Assembly: GCF_902506105.1 (NCBI RefSeq)
Contig: NZ_LR733303.1
Span: 806,001 to 870,000, forward strand
DNA from: Aeromicrobium sp. 9AM
Lineage (GTDB): Bacteria; Actinomycetota; Actinomycetes; Propionibacteriales; Nocardioidaceae
Direction: 5' to 3'
Length of the DNA: 64,000 nt
Shown here: one piece after another, positions 36,173-44,946 of the stretch
How positions within the stretch are numbered: the first letter of the stretch is position 1
Layout of the letters: every line of letters begins with the position of its first letter
Notes under the pieces: model-generated
What the model was told of the DNA's origin: nothing
Database searches by the model: none
Seen by the model: the letters and a program-made list of their open reading frames with translations, nothing else
Program-made: the position numbers and the translations under genes

Positions 36173-37225
36173 ATGGCCGTGACCAGGGCAGATGTCGCAC
36201 GTCGAGCGGGCACCTCGCCAGCCCTCGTGAGCTATGTCCTCAACGGTGGTCCGCGGAAGGTCGCACCGGCGACCGAGGAGAGAATCCTTCTGGCGATCAA
36301 GGAGCTCGGCTACCGTCCCAATGCCGTCGCGAGGTCGCTTCGCATGGCCCGAGGACACTCGCTCGGCCTGATCCTGCCCGACAGCTCGAACCCCTACTTC
36401 GCCCTGCTGGCGCGAGCCGTCGAGGAGGTGGCCTACCGGCACGGATACCCGTTGCTCGTCGGCAACGCGGCCGACACCAGTGAGCGCGAGATCGGCTATC
36501 TCCACGCCTTCGTCGACCGTCAGGTCGAGGGCATCCTCGTGATCCCGACAGCCGAGGACGAGGTGCTGGAGGAGGAGTTCGCCAAGGTCGGCGTACCCCT
36601 CGTCGTGCTCGACCGATCGCTCGACGACGCTGCGTTCGCCAATGTCGTCGCGGCGTCGGTCGACGGCTCCCGTGACGCTGTCCGGCACCTGATCGAGCAC
36701 GGTCACACCAAGATCGCCTGCCTCAGCGGACCGGCAGTGTCGGTGTCGGAGGAGCGAGTCGCCGGGTTCCAGCAGGCACTGGCAGATGCCGGGCTGGAGC
36801 CGGGCCGGGTGCTGTCCCGGCCGTTCGGCGGAAGCGCCGGATACGACGCGCTGCCGGCCCTGCTGGAGGGACCCGAACCGCCCACCGCCTTGTTCGTCAC
36901 GAGTGACCTGGCGGCGATGGGCCTGCTCCGTGCCGCCTTCGACCTCGGCCTTGACGTGCCGCGGGACCTGGCAGTCGTGTCGTTCGACGGCATCGAGTAC
37001 GCCGCCTACACGCGACCGGGCCTCACCACCGTGAGCCAGCCGATCACCCAGATGGCCGAGGTCGCCACACAGCTGCTGATCGACGCGCTGGGCGGTGGCT
37101 CGATCCCGCCCGGCACACGGGTGTTGCCGACCGAGCTGGTTCGCCGCGGTTCCTGTGGGTGCTCGGACGAATTCGCCGGAGCGATCGCCAAGGTCGATGC
37201 GACTGGCGAAGGGGTCGTGCCGTGA
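36173..37225 (+). CDS. LacI-family transcriptional regulator
   Basis: 350 residues. The HTH is TRADVARRAGTSPALVSYVLNG (~4-25) with the hinge helix RPNAVARSLRMAR. The effector domain is a sugar-binding type I fold (HSLGLILPDSSNPYFALLARAVEEVA). It probably represses the divergent ribose operon through the palindrome at 36009-36030, with ribose or a derivative as inducer. It is translationally coupled (GTGA) to the epoxide hydrolase gene. Confidence 0.93.
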   Translation: MAVTRADVARRAGTSPALVSYVLNGGPRKVAPATEERILLAIKELGYRPNAVARSLRMARGHSLGLILPDSSNPYFALLARAVEEVAYRHGYPLLVGNAADTSEREIGYLHAFVDRQVEGILVIPTAEDEVLEEEFAKVGVPLVVLDRSLDDAAFANVVAASVDGSRDAVRHLIEHGHTKIACLSGPAVSVSEERVAGFQQALADAGLEPGRVLSRPFGGSAGYDALPALLEGPEPPTALFVTSDLAAMGLLRAAFDLGLDVPRDLAVVSFDGIEYAAYTRPGLTTVSQPITQMAEVATQLLIDALGGGSIPPGTRVLPTELVRRGSCGCSDEFAGAIAKVDATGEGVVP

Positions 37226-38388
37226 GCGGAGATCACGGTCCCGACGTCTTCGAGCCCACGGTCGACGCCGACATGGTGCACGACCTGGTGAGCCGTCTTG
37301 CCAACGCGAGGTTCCCGGCCCCGCAGCCGGTCGACGACTGGCCCGCCGGCACCCCGGTCTCGTTCGCCCGCGACCTCGTGAACGCGTGGGCCACGACATT
37401 CGACTTCGACGCCTTCGCCACCCGGCTCGCGGACCTTCCGCACTTCCGCATCCAGATTGACGGGATCTGGACGCACTTCCTGCACGCCCGCAGCCCGCAC
37501 CCCGGCGCCAAGCCGCTCATCGTCACGCATGGCTGGCCGAGCTCATTCCTGGAGATGGTCCCTCTGCTCGACCGCCTCACCAGGCCCGAGCAGCACGGCG
37601 GACGCGTCGAGGATGCGTTCCATGTCGTCGTGCCGTCCATGCCCGGCTTCGCGTACTCCGAGACGGTCCCTGATCTCGGTCAGCTGACGGCCGCATCGAT
37701 TGCCGACCGCTGGCACACCCTGATGACCCGGCTCGGCTACGGATCGTTCTTCGCGTCCGGCGCCGACATCGGGGCACGAGTGACGGCGTGGTTGGCGGTC
37801 CGGCATCCCCACGCGGTGCTGGGTGCGCACATGGACACGAATGCGCTGTTCCCCGAGCGCATCGCGGGTGTCCACGATGACCTGAGTCCGGAGGAGGAGG
37901 CCTGGTTCGCCGGTATGGAGGCGTGGTCGGACCGGGACGGCGGATATCACCTGCTCCAGGCGACGAAGCCGCTGACGGTGGCGCTCGCGGTCTCCGACTC
38001 TCCGGTGGCGCTCGCCGGGTGGGTCGCCGAGAAATGGCACGACTGGAGCAGCCTCGACCTCACCGCCGATCCCGGGCGGACCATGTTGCTGTCGCTGCTG
38101 ACCCTCTACTGGACCACCGGCTCGTTCGGTTCCTCGGTCGTGCACTATCACGCGCATGACGTGGCGCCCGGCGCTCGGCCCGGCGCCCACGAGGATGCTG
38201 CGCCGATCGCGTTCTACGCGAATGAGTTCGACATCGCGGGACTGCCGCCCCGATCGCTGGCGGAGCGACAGTTCCACCAGCCGCGATGGACCGTCCTGCC
38301 GCGCGGCGGGCACTTCGTGGCCGCCGAGGAGCCGGACCTGCTCGTGGCCGACATCCGCGCCTTCGCCGCCACCATCCCCGCCCAGTGA
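37222..38388 (+). CDS. Epoxide hydrolase (alpha/beta hydrolase with EHN domain)
   Basis: 388 residues from the GTG at 37222, overlapping the lacI stop. The N-terminal EHN domain (~1-105) ends before HGWPSSFLEMVPLLDRL, the oxyanion-hole HGWP motif. The nucleophile Asp is in FASGADIGARVTAW (~185), the lid Tyr region is LYWTTGSFGSSVVHYH, and the base His is in PRGGHFVAAEEPDLL. The triad is complete. It would open an epoxide to a diol; its link to a ribose operon is unexplained. Confidence 0.88.
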   Translation: MSGDHGPDVFEPTVDADMVHDLVSRLANARFPAPQPVDDWPAGTPVSFARDLVNAWATTFDFDAFATRLADLPHFRIQIDGIWTHFLHARSPHPGAKPLIVTHGWPSSFLEMVPLLDRLTRPEQHGGRVEDAFHVVVPSMPGFAYSETVPDLGQLTAASIADRWHTLMTRLGYGSFFASGADIGARVTAWLAVRHPHAVLGAHMDTNALFPERIAGVHDDLSPEEEAWFAGMEAWSDRDGGYHLLQATKPLTVALAVSDSPVALAGWVAEKWHDWSSLDLTADPGRTMLLSLLTLYWTTGSFGSSVVHYHAHDVAPGARPGAHEDAAPIAFYANEFDIAGLPPRSLAERQFHQPRWTVLPRGGHFVAAEEPDLLVADIRAFAATIPAQ

Positions 38389-38392
38389 CGCC

Positions 38393-38428
38393 CCGGTAGT
38401 CGTCACACGGCGCGCCGACGTGGGCTGA
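38393..38428 (+). pseudogene. Remnant of a second dprA 3' end
   Basis: Reading to the TGA at 38426-38428, this stretch encodes PVVVTRRADVG-stop. The real DprA ends WLLARRADVG-stop at 31808. The final 14 bp are identical (31797-31810 and 38417-38430) and the differences just upstream are synonymous (CGCCGTGCT versus CGGCGCGCC). It sits where the dprA end is expected, directly before xerC. Confidence 0.6.
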
Positions 38429-38455
38429 GCGGGGACCCGACGCACACTGGTGTCG

Positions 38456-39388
38456 ATGACAGCAGAGTCAGAAGGACCGGGCGAGGCCTGGTCGGCGGTC
38501 CTGGCCGCCTATGAGCAGCACCTGCGGGCCGAGCGCGATCTCTCGGCCCACTCGGTGCGCGCCTACCTGACCGATCTCGAGAGCCTGGCCACGCACGCGG
38601 AGCGGCTCGGCGTCCACGACCCCGCCGGACTGTCGATCCGTACGCTCCGCAGCTGGCTCGCCAACCTGCAGACGCTCGGCCGCGCGCGCACGACGATCGC
38701 CCGCAGGGCCACCTCCGCCCGCGTCTTCACGCTCTGGCTGGCCAGGACCGGACGCGCGCCAGCAGACGCGGGCGCCCTGCTCGCCAGCCCGAAGGCGCAC
38801 CGGGAGCTACCGGTGGCACTCAGCGAGGTCGAGGTGCGGGCGCTGCTCGACGCCACGGTGCAGTCGCTTGCCGACGACGGACCCCGCGGCCTCCGCGATC
38901 TCGCGATCCTCGAAGTCCTGTATGCCACTGGCATCCGGGTCGGTGAGCTGGTCGGGCTCGACATCGACGACCTCGACCGAGGGCGACGAGTCGTCCGCGT
39001 GTTCGGCAAGGGGCGCAAGGAGCGCTCGGTGCCGTACGGGTTGCCGGCATCCGAGGCGATCGAGCTGTGGCTCGAGCGTGGGCGGCCGGCGTTCGCCACG
39101 GACTCCAGCGGTGCGGCGGTTTTCCTCGGGACGCGGGGGAGCCGTATCGATCAACGTGCCGTGCGGCGGATCGTCCACGAACGCCTCGCCGCGGTTGACG
39201 GTGCGCCTGACCTCGGGCCCCACGGGCTGCGCCACACCGCGGCGACCCATCTGCTCGAAGGGGGCGCGGACCTGCGCAGCGTGCAGGAGATCCTCGGTCA
39301 TGCCTCGCTCGGCACGACGCAGATCTACACCCACGTCAGCAACGAACGTCTGAGAGCCGCCTACAAGCTCGCCCACCCCAGGGCCTAG
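38456..39388 (+). CDS. xerC: Tyrosine recombinase XerC
   Basis: 310 residues from the ATG at 38456; a GTG two codons upstream is possible, but CACACT (38443-38448) lies 7 nt before the ATG. SAM-like N-domain ~10-95; catalytic domain with Arg (ATGIRVGEL), Lys (GKGRKERSVP), HGLRHTAATHLLEGG and LGHASLGTTQIYTHV with the nucleophile Tyr. It resolves chromosome dimers at dif with XerD. It is the housekeeping enzyme next to rpsB in actinobacteria, not a phage integrase. Confidence 0.94.
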   Translation: MTAESEGPGEAWSAVLAAYEQHLRAERDLSAHSVRAYLTDLESLATHAERLGVHDPAGLSIRTLRSWLANLQTLGRARTTIARRATSARVFTLWLARTGRAPADAGALLASPKAHRELPVALSEVEVRALLDATVQSLADDGPRGLRDLAILEVLYATGIRVGELVGLDIDDLDRGRRVVRVFGKGRKERSVPYGLPASEAIELWLERGRPAFATDSSGAAVFLGTRGSRIDQRAVRRIVHERLAAVDGAPDLGPHGLRHTAATHLLEGGADLRSVQEILGHASLGTTQIYTHVSNERLRAAYKLAHPRA

Positions 39389-39461
39389 CCCCGCGAGCGG
39401 CGCCGTGTGGCTGCTCCACGAGGGTCAGACGTCACCACACTGCGCCGGTCGCGGAGATTTG

Positions 39462-40349
39462 CTACAGGAACTCCTGGGGGTTCACGGGGTGGCCGGACTT
39501 GAGAACCATGAAGTGCAGGTGGCAGCCGGTCGACAGCCCGGTGTTGCCGGAGCGACCCACCACCTGACCGGCCCTGACCCGGTCGCCGACGGACACCGAC
39601 TGCGAGGTCAGGTGGTTGTAGGTCGTCTCGAAACCTGGTTGGTGACGGATCACGATCCGCTTGCCGTACGCGCTGCTGTAGGACCTCCCGACCACGGTGC
39701 CGGCCGCTGCGGCGTGCACGGGCGTGCCGCACGGAACGCCGAAGTCCGTGCCGTCGTGGAGCTTGCGCACGCCGGTGACGGGATGGACACGCATGCCGTA
39801 CGGCGAGGTGATGGGACCGCCGACCGGACGCTGCAGACCCTGACCGCCCACACCGGCTGGAGGGGCTGGTGGCTCCCCTGCAGGATCGATCAGGCGGAAC
39901 CGGCCACCGCCGAGCAGCTCGAGCGGATCGAGGTAGTCCTCGCCCGCCAGGCGGCCGAGGTGGAGGCACGCGCCTGAGCAATGGCTCGGCGAACCCAGCA
40001 GCGTGCCGATCACCTGGCCGGCACGCACCGCATCGCCGGCCTTCACCCGCGCCTTGACGGGTTCGTAGGTCGATCGCTCACGCCCGTGGTCGATCGTCAC
40101 GACGCCGGTGCCACCCACCTGACCGGCAAACACCACGTGTCCGGCGGCGACGGCGCGCACCGGGTCGCCGGCAGTCGCGCTGAGGTCGACGCCGCGATGC
40201 CCAGGTCCGTATCGGGTGGCCGGCGGATCGAACCGCTCACCGATCGCATGATCGTCGAGCGGCCAGGTCCATGGGTCTTGCGCCGCGTGCGCCGGTGGCG
40301 ACGCGACGACGAGCAGCAGGAGGGCGACCATCCAGGTTCGGCGCAGCAT
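39462..40349 (-). CDS. Secreted double M23 (LytM) domain protein
   Basis: 295 residues from the ATG at 40349, which starts a normal signal peptide ([23 protein letters not shown], cut near 23). Two M23 domains follow. The first (~45-145) has GHRGVDL but ends CLHLGRL, so one His of the HxH zinc motif is missing. The second (~175-295) has HDGTDFG and GCHLHFMVL and looks active. The first half resembles the single-domain M23 protein usually found beside rpsB. It probably cleaves or regulates cleavage of peptidoglycan cross-links. It is divergent from rpsB. Confidence 0.9.
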   Translation of the reverse strand: MLRRTWMVALLLLVVASPPAHAAQDPWTWPLDDHAIGERFDPPATRYGPGHRGVDLSATAGDPVRAVAAGHVVFAGQVGGTGVVTIDHGRERSTYEPVKARVKAGDAVRAGQVIGTLLGSPSHCSGACLHLGRLAGEDYLDPLELLGGGRFRLIDPAGEPPAPPAGVGGQGLQRPVGGPITSPYGMRVHPVTGVRKLHDGTDFGVPCGTPVHAAAAGTVVGRSYSSAYGKRIVIRHQPGFETTYNHLTSQSVSVGDRVRAGQVVGRSGNTGLSTGCHLHFMVLKSGHPVNPQEFL

Positions 40350-40461
40350 GTGACCAGCCAAGACCCGGGTGGCCGGGCCACGCACCGGTCGGCGTACGAG
40401 CTGGGGACAACCGCGCGAGAGGCCATGGATTGTGGATTTCCTCCCGAGCGGTGCGGTGCCC

Positions 40462-40651
40462 TAGACTGGGAGCAACCACTTTTTCGGAAGTGGAATTCGC
40501 GCGCCTGTTTCCGTATGACGCGAAAGCTGAATACGGCTGCGGTCCTGGTCTCCCGGCAGGGAGTGGGTCGCCACGGCAGGCGCCAGGTCACCGTCAACCG
40601 GCGGTGAGACAAACCAGGAACGGCACACGTGTGCCACAAGGAGATACGACC
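40462..40651 (+). promoter_or_regulatory. rpsB promoter and structured 5' leader
   Basis: The 302-bp gap between the M23 gene and rpsB contains TAGACT (40462-40467) as a minus-10 box. Just past the predicted start is a hairpin, CCACTT/AAGTGG (40476-40493). A perfect 14-bp palindrome, GGCACACGTGTGCC, lies at 40622-40635, then the AAGGAG ribosome binding site. A leader of ~180 nt ending in a palindrome beside the RBS suggests autoregulation by S2; this is inference. Confidence 0.5.
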
Positions 40652-41797
40652 ATGGCCGTCGTCACCATGCGCCAGCTGCTCGAGAGCGGCGTCCACTTCG
40701 GGCACCAGACCCGTCGCTGGAACCCCAAGATGAAGCGATTCATCTTCACCGAGCGCAACGGCATCTACATCATCGACCTGCAGCAGTCGCTCGCCTACAT
40801 CGATGCCGGCTACGAGTTCGTCAAGAACACCGTGGCCCGCGGCGGCACGATCCTGTTCGTCGGCACCAAGCGCCAGGCGCAGGAGCCGATCGAGGAGCAG
40901 GCCAAGCGCGTCGGCATGCCCTTCGTCAACCAGCGTTGGCTCGGCGGCATGCTCACCAACTTCCAGACGATGCACCAGCGCCTTCAGCGTATGAAGGAGC
41001 TCGAGGAGATCGACTTCGACGACGTCGCGGGATCCAACCGCACGAAGAAGGAGCTCCTCGGCATGAGCCGCGAGTACGCGAAGCTCTCGCGCACCCTCGG
41101 CGGCATCCGTGACATGGGCCGTACGCCGTCCGCCGTCTGGATCGTCGACACCAAGAAGGAGCACCTCGCGGTCGACGAGGCCAAGAAGCTCGGCATCCCG
41201 ATCATCGCGATCCTCGACACCAACTGCGACCCCGATGACGTCGACTTCCCGATCCCGGGCAACGACGACGCCATCCGCTCGGTCGGCCTGCTGACCCGCG
41301 TCATCGCCGACGCCGTAGCCGAGGGCCTCATCGCCCGCGGTGGCAACAAGACCGGCGAAGAGGAGCCCGGAGCCGAGCTCGGCGCCGAGGAGCCCCTGGC
41401 GGACTGGGAGCGCGAGCTCCTGGAGCAGAAGGACGCCGCCCAGACCGGCGCCGTCTCGCCGGTCAAGGCCGACGCTGCTGCTGATGAGACCGCCGTGACG
41501 GTCGAGGACGCCGCTGCCGAGACCGAAACGCCTGTCGCCGAGGCCGTCGCCGATGAGGCTCCGGCCAAGAAGGCGCCCGCCGCCAAGAAGGCGCCGGCTG
41601 CCAAGAAGGCCGCTGCGTCCGACGAGGCTCCGGCCAAGAAGGCGCCGGCTGCAAAGAAGGCTGCCGCGTCCGACGAGGCTCCGGCCAAGAAGGCGCCGGC
41701 TGCCAAGAAGGCTGCCGCGTCCGACGAGGCTCCGGCCAAGAAGGCGCCGGCTGCGAAGAAGGCTGCCGAGAAGGTCGACGCCGACGCCGCCGAGTGA
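40652..41797 (+). CDS. rpsB: Ribosomal protein S2 with long Lys-Ala repeat tail
   Basis: 381 residues from the ATG at 40652, preceded by AAGGAG. Residues 1-~255 are a normal S2 ([61 protein letters not shown]). From ~265 the chain becomes acidic and then, from ~300, a repetitive tail of [17 protein letters not shown] units. The tail adds ~100 residues to the usual bacterial length of 230-290. It heads the rpsB-tsf-pyrH-frr-cdsA series. Confidence 0.97.
   Translation: MAVVTMRQLLESGVHFGHQTRRWNPKMKRFIFTERNGIYIIDLQQSLAYIDAGYEFVKNTVARGGTILFVGTKRQAQEPIEEQAKRVGMPFVNQRWLGGMLTNFQTMHQRLQRMKELEEIDFDDVAGSNRTKKELLGMSREYAKLSRTLGGIRDMGRTPSAVWIVDTKKEHLAVDEAKKLGIPIIAILDTNCDPDDVDFPIPGNDDAIRSVGLLTRVIADAVAEGLIARGGNKTGEEEPGAELGAEEPLADWERELLEQKDAAQTGAVSPVKADAAADETAVTVEDAAAETETPVAEAVADEAPAKKAPAAKKAPAAKKAAASDEAPAKKAPAAKKAAASDEAPAKKAPAAKKAAASDEAPAKKAPAAKKAAEKVDADAAE
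41621..41770 (+). repeat. 51-bp in-frame tandem repeat inside rpsB
   Basis: Units begin at 41621, 41672 and 41723, exactly 51 bp apart, each encoding 17 residues ([17 protein letters not shown]). The units differ at only a few positions. An incomplete, more divergent unit precedes them. Confidence 0.9.
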
Positions 41798-41837
41798 TCT
41801 CGGCACACACGACTACCTGAGAAGCGAGAAGAGAAAC

Positions 41838-42659
41838 ATGGCTATCACCGCCACAGAGGTCAAGAAGCTCCGCGACGCCACCGGCGCCGGCATGATGGAC
41901 GCCAAGAAGGCGCTCACGGAGGCTGACGGGGACTTCGACAAGGCGATCGAGGTGCTCCGCATCTCGGGCGCCGCCAAGGCTGCCAAGCGCGGCGCCGAGC
42001 GTGAGGCCTCGGCCGGGCTCGTCGCCAACTACGGCAGCGCGATCGTCGAGCTCAACTCCGAGACCGACTTCGTCGCCAAGAACGAGCAGTTCATCGCTCT
42101 GGCCGAGGAGCTCGCCGTGCTGGCCGACAAGGTCAAGCCCGCCGACGCTGCCGCGTTCGCGACCGAGACGCTCGACAACGGCAAGACCGTTGCCGAGGCC
42201 GTCGCGGACCTCGCGGTCGTCATCGGCGAGAAGATCGAGCTCGGCCGCGTCGCCAGCTTCGACGGCAACGTCGCGACCTACATGCACCGTCGCGCCAGCG
42301 ACCTGCCGCACGCCGTCGGCGTGCTGGTGGAGTTCGAGGGTGACGACGCCGGTCACGACGTCGCTCGCGGCGTCGCGATGCAGATCGCTGCGATGCGTCC
42401 TCGCTACCTCACGCGTGAGGAGGTCCCCGCGGACCTCGTCGCCAAGGAGCGCGAGATCGCCGAGGCGACGGCACGCGAAGAGGGCAAGCCCGAGCAGGCG
42501 ATCGCCAAGATCACCGAGGGACGCCTCAACGGGTTCTTCAAGGAGAACGTGCTGCTCGAGCAGGCGTCGGTCCAGGACAACAAGAAGACCGTCAAGGCTC
42601 TCGTTGACGAGGCCGGCGTGACGCTCAAGCGTTTCGCACACATCGAGGTCGGCGCCTGA
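41838..42659 (+). CDS. tsf: Elongation factor Ts
   Basis: 273 residues from the ATG at 41838 ([26 protein letters not shown]). The open frame extends back through the rpsB tail, but only this start has a ribosome binding site and family sequence. N-terminal UBA-like domain ~1-50 with [12 protein letters not shown]; core dimerisation domain with [13 protein letters not shown] (~70). It recycles EF-Tu-GDP. Confidence 0.97.
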   Translation: MAITATEVKKLRDATGAGMMDAKKALTEADGDFDKAIEVLRISGAAKAAKRGAEREASAGLVANYGSAIVELNSETDFVAKNEQFIALAEELAVLADKVKPADAAAFATETLDNGKTVAEAVADLAVVIGEKIELGRVASFDGNVATYMHRRASDLPHAVGVLVEFEGDDAGHDVARGVAMQIAAMRPRYLTREEVPADLVAKEREIAEATAREEGKPEQAIAKITEGRLNGFFKENVLLEQASVQDNKKTVKALVDEAGVTLKRFAHIEVGA

Positions 42660-42711
42660 CTGGCAGGCTGACTTAGGCAAGCACCCGCACGACAACATCG
42701 GAGGCCGGAAC

Positions 42712-43467
42712 GTGGACACTGACACCGCTCAGGAAGTCGACGCTCCGGCCTCTGGTCATGCACTCAAGCGCGTCCTGCTGAAGCTGTCGGGCGAGGTGTT
42801 CGGCGGAGGCAAGATCGGCATCGACCCCGACGTCGTCAACGGCATCGCCAAGCAGGTCGCCGAAGCCGTGGCGGAGGGCGTCGAGGTCGCGATCGTCGTC
42901 GGTGGCGGCAACTTCTTCCGCGGTGCCGAGCTCAGCCAGCGTGGCATGGACCGTTCGCGGGCCGACTACATCGGCATGCTCGGCACCGTCATGAACTGCC
43001 TGGCGCTGCAGGACTTCTGCGAGAAGCAGGGCATCGAGACCCGCGTCCAGTCGGCCATCACCATGGGCCAGGTCGCCGAGCCCTACATCCCGCGTCGCGC
43101 GATCCGCCACCTCGAGAAGGGGCGCGTCGTGATCTTCGGCGCCGGAGCCGGCATGCCGTACTTCTCGACCGACACCGTCTCGGCGCAGCGTGCACTCGAG
43201 ATCGGCGCCGACGCGGTGCTGATGTCCAAGAGTGGCGTCGACGGCGTCTACTCCGCCGACCCCCGCACGGACCCGACGGCCCGCAAGTTCGACGAGATCA
43301 CGTTCGACGACGCCCTGCGTCTCGGGCTCAAGGTCGTCGACGCGGCAGCATTCGCGTTGTGCATGGAGAACAAGCTCCCCATGATCGTGTTCGGCATGGA
43401 AGGCGAGGGCAACATCGCCCGCGTGCTCCGTGGTGAGAAGATCGGAACGCTGGTCCACGCCGCCTAG
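42712..43467 (+). CDS. pyrH: Uridylate kinase
   Basis: 251 residues, GTG start with GGAGG ~9 nt upstream. The amino acid kinase fold is shown by [43 protein letters not shown] and [21 protein letters not shown]. It makes UDP from UMP and is hexameric, with GTP/UTP control. It lies between tsf and frr as usual. A ~12-residue N-terminal extension precedes the core. Confidence 0.96.
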   Translation: MDTDTAQEVDAPASGHALKRVLLKLSGEVFGGGKIGIDPDVVNGIAKQVAEAVAEGVEVAIVVGGGNFFRGAELSQRGMDRSRADYIGMLGTVMNCLALQDFCEKQGIETRVQSAITMGQVAEPYIPRRAIRHLEKGRVVIFGAGAGMPYFSTDTVSAQRALEIGADAVLMSKSGVDGVYSADPRTDPTARKFDEITFDDALRLGLKVVDAAAFALCMENKLPMIVFGMEGEGNIARVLRGEKIGTLVHAA

Positions 43468-43501
43468 GCGTACGGACCGACCAGAACCGGATGGAGACAT
43501 C

Positions 43502-44059
43502 GTGATTGACCAGACCCTGCGTGACGCCGACAGCAAGATGGCACGAGCCGTCGAGCACACCCGCGAGGAGTTCGCCGCGATCCGCACGGGCCGCGCCCAC
43601 CCCGCGATGTTCGCGCAGATCACGGCCGAGTACTACGGCCAGCAGACCCCGCTCAACCAGCTGGCCGGCTTCCAGGTCCCCGAGCCGCGGACCGTCATCA
43701 TCCAGCCGTACGACGCCGGCGCCAAGCCCGCGATCGAGAAGGCCATCCGCGAGTCCGACCTCGGCGTCAACCCGAGCGACGACGGCAAGGTGCTGCGCGT
43801 GACGCTGCCCGAGCTGACCGAGGACCGCCGCAAGGAGTACATCAAGCTGGCGAAGACCAAGGCCGAGGAAGGCCGGGTCTCCGTACGCAACCTGCGCCGG
43901 ACCGCCAAGCAGGCGCTCGACAAGGCCGAGAAGGACTCCGAGATCAGCAAGGACGAGAACGTCGGCGCGGAGAAGCGGCTCGACGCGATGACCAAGAAGC
44001 ACGTCGACACGGTCGATGAGCTGCTCAAGAACAAAGAGGCAGAGCTCCTTGACATCTGA
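43502..44059 (+). CDS. frr: Ribosome recycling factor
   Basis: 185 residues from the GTG at 43502, preceded by GGAG. Full-length RRF: IRTGRAHPAMFAQI, YYGQQTPLNQLAGFQVPEPRTVIIQPYD, and the C-terminal helix DAMTKKHVDTVDELLKNKEAELL. It splits post-termination ribosomes with EF-G. cdsA begins 11 bp before its stop. Confidence 0.96.
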   Translation: MIDQTLRDADSKMARAVEHTREEFAAIRTGRAHPAMFAQITAEYYGQQTPLNQLAGFQVPEPRTVIIQPYDAGAKPAIEKAIRESDLGVNPSDDGKVLRVTLPELTEDRRKEYIKLAKTKAEEGRVSVRNLRRTAKQALDKAEKDSEISKDENVGAEKRLDAMTKKHVDTVDELLKNKEAELLDI

Positions 44060-44927
44060 GTCTCCTGCCGAGACCCCACAGTCGGCGGAGACACCTGTCG
44101 CTCCGGAGAAGAAGACGAGCCGCGCCGGTCGCAACCTGCCGGCCTCGATCGCGGTCGCGGTCGGCCTCATCGGGCTCGTCGTGGCGACACTGTTCATCCA
44201 GAAGGAAGCGTTCATCCCGGTCGTGGTGGTCGCCCTGGCGATCGGCCTGTTCGAGCTGACCCGCGCCTTCTCGACAGCGCGCATCAAGATTCCGGTGCTG
44301 CCGGTCCTGACGGGCGGCTCGATCATGCTTGTCGGCAGCTATTGGGGCGGCATGGAGACAGCATCCGTCGCCCTGGCCCTGACGATCATCGGCACCTTGG
44401 TCTGGCGGCTGTCAGACGGCGCCGAGGGCTTCGTCCGCGACAGCAGCGCCGGTGTCTTCGTGCTGGGCTACCTCTACCTCATGGGGTCGTTCGTCATCCT
44501 GATGCTCGTCGAGGACGACGGGCCGTGGCGCATCGTCGCGTTCATCGTCGCCACAGCGTCGTCGGACATCGGCGGGTATGTCGCCGGCGTCCTGTTCGGC
44601 AAGCACCCCATGGCGCCCACGATCAGCCCCAAGAAGTCCTGGGAGGGCTTCGCCGGCTCCCTGATCTTCGGCGTCGCGGCGGGCATCGTGACCATCACGT
44701 ACGCCCTCGACGGCGACTGGTGGGTCGGCATCATCCTCGGCATCGCCGGCGTCGTGTTCGCCACGCTGGGCGACCTGTCCGAGTCGCTCATCAAGCGTGA
44801 CCTCGGCATCAAGGACATGGGTGACCTGCTGCCCGGGCACGGTGGCCTGATGGACCGCCTCGACTCGCTGATTGCCGTGGCGCCGGTCGCCTGGTTGATC
44901 CTGCACACGCTGGTCCCGGTCAGCTGA
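44049..44927 (+). CDS. cdsA: Phosphatidate cytidylyltransferase
   Basis: 292 residues if started at the TTG at 44049, overlapping frr by 11 bp; no ATG or GTG start lies in a suitable place. An acidic ~35-residue N-terminus precedes about eight membrane helices. The C-terminal CdsA signature GDLSESLIKRDLGIKDMGDLLPGHGGLMDRLDSL region (~240-275) is complete. It makes CDP-diacylglycerol for phospholipid synthesis. Confidence 0.93.
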   Translation: MTSESPAETPQSAETPVAPEKKTSRAGRNLPASIAVAVGLIGLVVATLFIQKEAFIPVVVVALAIGLFELTRAFSTARIKIPVLPVLTGGSIMLVGSYWGGMETASVALALTIIGTLVWRLSDGAEGFVRDSSAGVFVLGYLYLMGSFVILMLVEDDGPWRIVAFIVATASSDIGGYVAGVLFGKHPMAPTISPKKSWEGFAGSLIFGVAAGIVTITYALDGDWWVGIILGIAGVVFATLGDLSESLIKRDLGIKDMGDLLPGHGGLMDRLDSLIAVAPVAWLILHTLVPVS

Positions 44928-44946
44928 TCATGTCGGCGGCCCGCCG

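Noticed and set aside
31797..38430. Transposon with 14-bp direct repeats as target-site duplication
   Set aside because: No transposase or terminal inverted repeats lie inside, and the repeats differ synonymously just beyond the identical part, which a fresh target duplication would not.
38456..39388. Phage or integron integrase
   Set aside because: Length, motifs and position before rpsB fit housekeeping XerC. No attachment site or phage genes are nearby.
41555..41785. Possible CRISPR-like or noncoding minisatellite
   Set aside because: The repeats keep the rpsB reading frame and codon-synonymous changes, so they are protein-coding tail repeats.
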